From NCBI RefSeq assembly GCF_000002985.6, contig NC_003284.9, positions 9,548,001 to 9,612,000 of the forward strand: a DNA stretch of 64,000 nucleotides. Direction: 5' to 3'. This DNA is from Caenorhabditis elegans. Its lineage: Eukaryota > Nematoda > Chromadorea > Rhabditida > Rhabditidae. The position numbers and the translations under genes were made by a program. Positions 59,749 through 64,000 of this stretch are shown piece after piece; position 1 is the first letter of the stretch; every line of letters begins with the position of its first letter. The notes beneath the pieces are model-generated. The model was given only the letters and a program-made list of their open reading frames with translations, was not told the origin of the DNA and searched no databases.

Positions 59749-59866
59749 GTGACTGGCCCCGCCCACAACTCTCAGTGACTTTAGGGGTGACGTCACAGAC
59801 TACAAAGACTACATAGACTACAAACTATAGACAGACCCACACTATTTTTTTATATATAAGTAATGA

Positions 59867-62575
59867 TCTCAAATTCACAATTTCCTTTGTCAAGTTACTC
59901 AAAAGTTGGCTTTTGTTTTGAATTTCACTATAAAGTAACCATAGAGACATCTTATTGTTCTTCCATTATACTTCACCTCTCTATATCGACACGGTTCTCA
60001 TACACCTACCAATTACCAGTTAGCGGAAAAATATGCACTGAACTGAAAAAGTCGTCATAGTCATTATGAATACTATTATTCGTGTCACATTTGTGTGATG
60101 GGTCATCACACCATCATCATTTCATTCTCTATCTTTATACATATCACATCTAGTTTCTACTTGTTTATGCATTGAAAATCTGATGCTTCATGCTGTAACA
60201 AAAGTTTAGGATTTATTTGCACGACCTGCCCTACCTCATTCCTCGTCTTCCACATTTTCTAATCAAATGAATTGAGGACAAGAAGAGATATCAAAACAGA
60301 AGATAGGTTGATTTAGCACGGAGGTGATAATTGGCGAAAAAATGGGGGAGAAGTGAAAGCGCTAGGTGATAAGGGGAAGAAAAAAGATGGATGGATGTGC
60401 GTTTTTCTTGACATATCTCTTCCAATCATGCCATGTTTCCGCGGTCCCGTTCAAAATCACACGTCAACTTTTTATTTTGATAGATTAGATATATTATTTC
60501 AATGTATTCTTCTCGCATCTCAAATATTTAGGAATAACTGGATTGAGCTAAAAGAACTTTGAAATGCTATATTTATACCTTTGTTTTGAACACCCAACTT
60601 TTCAACTGGTTAATACACTCTTTTTTAAAAATGCAAATGATATAACCAAAACTTTTCGTGGGAGTTAATTAAGTTAAAAATATTTTTAAATAAATATATT
60701 ATTTAATATATGGTGTACGGTTGAAATTGTAAGCCAAAGATTTTTTAATGTGCGGTGTGAACAACGAAACAGTTCCAAAAGTTTTTTGAAAAATCTCAGT
60801 TTTTAAAACTTCGAACTTGGGGATTTAATATAAAATATTTGGAAAACTACGAAATCGCATATCTGAACCGCCTCACTATAGTTTTTTTGATAACATTTTT
60901 CATACATTTGTGGTTTTCAATTTTTACTTGTCTAATTTTTATTTTGATTAACATAAGGACAATTTTTCTGTAGAAAGTGAGCAGAAATAATCAATTTTTT
61001 TTTTAAATCACATTGGAAACTAAATCCTCAACGCAATTTTAGATGTTTGAAGTGATATGTGTTTATTATTCACCTACATATGCAACACGTTGGAAACACT
61101 TATTACAACTTAACAGCACGGGTTTATCATTCTTCCTTCCTTCCACCTTCTCCTCTCAATTTCCACCCTTTATCTTCCCTTTACTGCACTTCATAAGTGC
61201 TTTTATCTCTTTTTCTTTTCCTCTCGATTTGCAGCATGTCATTATCTTTTTTGTCGTATATGTTTAAGTCAACGATTATTAACTTCAATTTAAGCATCGA
61301 CCGTGTATCCTGTGCTATTATGTTTTTGTTGTTTGAGGCTATTTTGAAAAGTGCACAGCCTCCTCCGCATGTGCTCACTAGTTCTAATTGAATTTATCTG
61401 ATTATTCGAGGAGAACCTTCTCAGATGCATAGAGTTGGTTTTTGTTCAAAAAATTTTTTCTTAGTCAGAAGTTAAATGTAATGTGCACCCATCACTGATC
61501 ATAGTACATATGAATATAAAGTTTATTCAGCGAAGTTAAGGATTCTAACATGTAAAACAGCTGAATTATTTAAATTAGGAAAAATCGGTTAAAATCACCT
61601 TGAAAAATGTTGCCATATTGACTATAGCTATTAAGTAATAATTTTCTAAATGGAATTCATATTAATTCAGCTGGCAAATTTGGAAAAGTGTTTTGTCACC
61701 ATCATGTTTTATTTTTATTTTTTGTAATTCAGTTAAATTGTTGGACGCTATGTTTTTTTGTTGAAGAATTGACACGAAATTCGTTAAAACTATAATTATC
61801 ATTTTTTAAGAACATATCCGACAACTTTTCGTGAGAGCCATTGCAGTTTATAAAAGGTATCTTGTTCTAGTGGTACATTTTAGATGTAAACTCGCAAAGA
61901 GCTGATAATATGAGGAAAATCTTCACTATAATTTTTCACCTAAGAATATCCTTGATGACTACAACTCGAACTCAATTTTCCATAAGCTACTATTAAACTT
62001 TTTTTTCCTACATTGACCATTAGTAGTATTAGCTGTAGTTATATTCTTTGTTGTTGTTGTTGCATCCAATGCACTCCTAGACCGACAAAAATTGCAAAGA
62101 AGAAGAGGAGAAAAGAATGTGTAGTTTTGTGGAGTTGTGAGTGACCGGCCATCCACATTGCGCCCTTCCTATTCCCATCACCCTGCTTTCACCACTCTTG
62201 TCGAGATTTTGGTGAAAAGCGAGTAAAATGCAATACATTACGAGGCATTCTTCGCGCGGGAGGAAACCCGGGGACCCCCTTGCTTTTCATCTACAACACT
62301 CCCTTTTTCTACATATTTCGCATTTCCTATCTTTTTATGCATTACTACTTCTTGTGGACCCCTTGAGTAGCAAAATACAACTACATCTCAAAAAGAGAAA
62401 GTAAACAAGATTAAGACAAAAAACTATATGTGTTCACAAAATCTGTTCTTTCTCCTATATTCTATCCGTCTTTTTTGTTTCCTACTTTTCTTTTTGTTTT
62501 TTGACATGAACATCTGCTTTCTCTTTTGTCCTAAATTAAATTCTGAATCGATCATTTTACAGGAGCTCAGATGAA
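59867..62575. other. Intergenic or leader region before the ankyrin gene
   Basis: I see no supported coding exon. A GC-rich patch with inverted bases (GCGCGGGAGGAAACCCGGGGACC, 62254-62276) and pyrimidine-rich DNA at 62280-62530 lie just upstream of the acceptor at 62562. They are candidates for promoter sequence. A (GTT)n tract is at about 62049. Confidence 0.4.
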
Positions 62576-63508
62576 ATGAGCCTCAAAGACTTTGTCATAT
62601 CAAAAACCGAAGTAATCGATGCTTGTAAAAAAGGAGAATATGATAAAGTTGCGTTGTTTCTCAGCTCGAAAAAGGGCAAAAAGATTCGAAGCGGGCTGAA
62701 GTAATACTTATTTTCTAATTTTCAAATAAACTATTGATATTTTTCAGATTTTTCACAACGCGATCAGACAGTCATTGGCTCGCCGACTACAAAGATGAAA
62801 AATCTGACTTCACCTTACTCCATCATGCGGTTCTCGAGAATCAAAATCAAATCAGTAAACTCCTTATGGACTACGAACCACTTCTTTTACTGTGTAAAAG
62901 TACAAAAAATATTTTACCAATTCACTTGGCCGCCTGGAATGGGAACTTGGAGATTGTGAAAATGCTTCTTTTACAAACAATGGAAAAGCCCGCAGATATT
63001 CTGAATGCAGTGAACATTTTCAATGAAACTCCACTTCATCTTGCAGTTCAGAGATGTCATCTTGAAGTTGTGTTCTATTTGATAAAGGTAAGCAAAGATA
63101 ACTTTGAGAATTAAAACTATTCGACTGTGAACAGGAACAACATTCATATCTATAATAAGTTATTCAATTTTGCAATGCGTTTGACGTTTGATTCTTGTAT
63201 AGAGATTAAATTGTTGACAGATTTAACAATTGTTAGCTTGAAAAATCACGTATCGTTTCAATTTCCTTAAATTTCAGAAAAATGCCGACCCCTTCATTCG
63301 TAATGAAAACAAGGAAAATGTGATTGACGTTGCATCACGCATTGGATCTGCTGAAGCCATCAGAATGTTGTGCCAAAAATGGCCAAAGTTTCCTGTGCAG
63401 TCAGCATATGAGTCTCTTCGAGTTGGAACACCGGACATAAAACGGCCCTTTCCGGCCATATACCCATTTCACCTTGCAGCAAAGTATAATCACGTTGAGT
63501 GCATGCAA
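62576..63508 (+). CDS. Ankyrin-repeat protein, ANKS1/Odin-like, N-terminal part
   Basis: Partial, running past the window. Exons: 62563-62700 (ATG at 62576), 62748-63087, 63278-63508. The first 40 residues (VIDACKKGEYDKVALFL) match the opening helix-turn of ANKS1-type proteins. Ankyrin repeats follow: TLLHHAVLENQNQISKLLMD, NILPIHLAAWNGNLEIVKML, ETPLHLAVQRCHLEVVFYLI, ENVIDVASRIGSAEAIRMLC and YPFHLAAKYNHVECMQ. The pattern and the LAAWNGN repeat recall human ANKS1A/B, scaffolds with later SAM and PTB domains that act downstream of Eph receptors; those domains would lie beyond the window. The acceptor at 62562 means a leader exon or trans-splicing upstream. Likely C11E4.6, from memory. Confidence 0.9.
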
Positions 63509-64000
63509 GTGAGTTGCTTTTTCCACTTTGCTATTCATTATTCAAGAATTGAGTATAAGAGTAAGGGTGATGCAGAATAGTTTACTCCTTGCGTGAATGT
63601 TGGTAGCAATTTGAGAATAGCAAAAAAACGGGGTTAATTTTCTGATAGGCGTGTTTCATATGAATCTGCAAGTTTGTACAATGTTTACAAATTTGAAATT
63701 CGAAATAGATTCGATAGTAACATGCTTATGATTTCATTTTCATAACTCATCCCAAAAAACGTTTAGTTTGAAATATAAACACTCAACAGATATTTTTTTG
63801 ACTGTGCACTTATGCGTCACGGTGTTTGCGGTTTTCCAACAAAAAAAACTATATTTTCTGTAGTAAATATTTTGAAACACTACTATTTATTATTTGTATT
63901 TTTGTAGTTTAATCATAGGTTTATAAGACTCATATGTTCTGTAGATTTTTTTAGTTAAACAAACCCAATCAAATAATTTACTGTTTCACTTAAATGAAAA
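63509..64000 (+). other. Start of a long intron of the ankyrin gene
   Basis: After the GTGAGTTG donor at 63509 the sequence is AT-rich, with no acceptor followed by an in-frame ankyrin exon before the window ends. Confidence 0.6.

Larger units (their letters stand above)
56668..59866 (-). mobile_element. Non-autonomous Helitron with internal minisatellite
   Basis: Read on the minus strand, the element starts TCATTACTTATATATAAA at 59866 after a host A. It ends CTGG at 56668 before a host T. A perfect 7-bp hairpin (CCGCGCC GGA GGCGCGG, 56695-56679) stands seven bases before CTGG. The 5' TC, 3' CTRR, subterminal hairpin and A/T insertion site are the Helitron hallmarks, and there are no target duplications or terminal inverted repeats. 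No Rep/helicase ORF is present. A second copy of the first roughly 117 bases starts at 57735. The block at 56880-57050 is GC-rich and could be captured sequence. Confidence 0.85.

Overview
This window looks like nuclear DNA of a Caenorhabditis nematode, very probably the X chromosome of C. elegans. It is AT-rich, introns are often about 50 bp with TTTTCAG-type acceptors, and the gene order recalls the F49E2-C11E4 cosmids. Those names, and the symbols moc-5, glb-17, gpx-5, gpx-3 and del-8, come from memory and were not searched. Exon models were built by hand from splice consensus and phase continuity; every multi-exon model below closes in frame.

Layout: 1-4840 is non-coding upstream DNA. 4891-11878 (+) is a gene of about 21 exons encoding a Lys/Ser/Glu-rich repeat protein that ends in a Nop16-like nucleolar domain. 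A tRNA-Val(AAC) lies at 13088-13160 (-). 13914-17979 (-) is the bifunctional molybdenum cofactor gene moc-5 (MOCS1A/MOCS1B). Divergent from it, 19296-25445 (+) encodes an I-BAR-like, proline-rich, SH3 protein. 26044-27866 (-) is a globin with an N-terminal acylation signal. 28-36 kb holds no confident gene, only orphan exon candidates and a small foldback element. 36695-38137 and 39958-40773 (+) are a tandem pair of secreted Cys-type glutathione peroxidases. 41461-47374 (+) is a DEG/ENaC channel subunit. 47.4-55.7 kb is mostly non-coding, followed by a small acidic single-exon gene at 55776-56183. 56668-59866 is a non-autonomous Helitron in minus orientation filled with minisatellite. From 62576 (+) begins an ankyrin-repeat protein of the ANKS1 type that runs out of the window.

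The genes do not form one pathway and no operon is evident; spacing is large and strands alternate. The points most worth a second look are: GCACG/GCATG (FOX-1/RBFOX-type) motifs in six consecutive introns of the cassette-exon repeat gene; the MOCS1A/MOCS1AB splice switch with its internal mitochondrial presequence; a gene-conversion-like tract in the last gpx exon; and the duplicated Helitron 5' end with higher-order satellite between the two copies.
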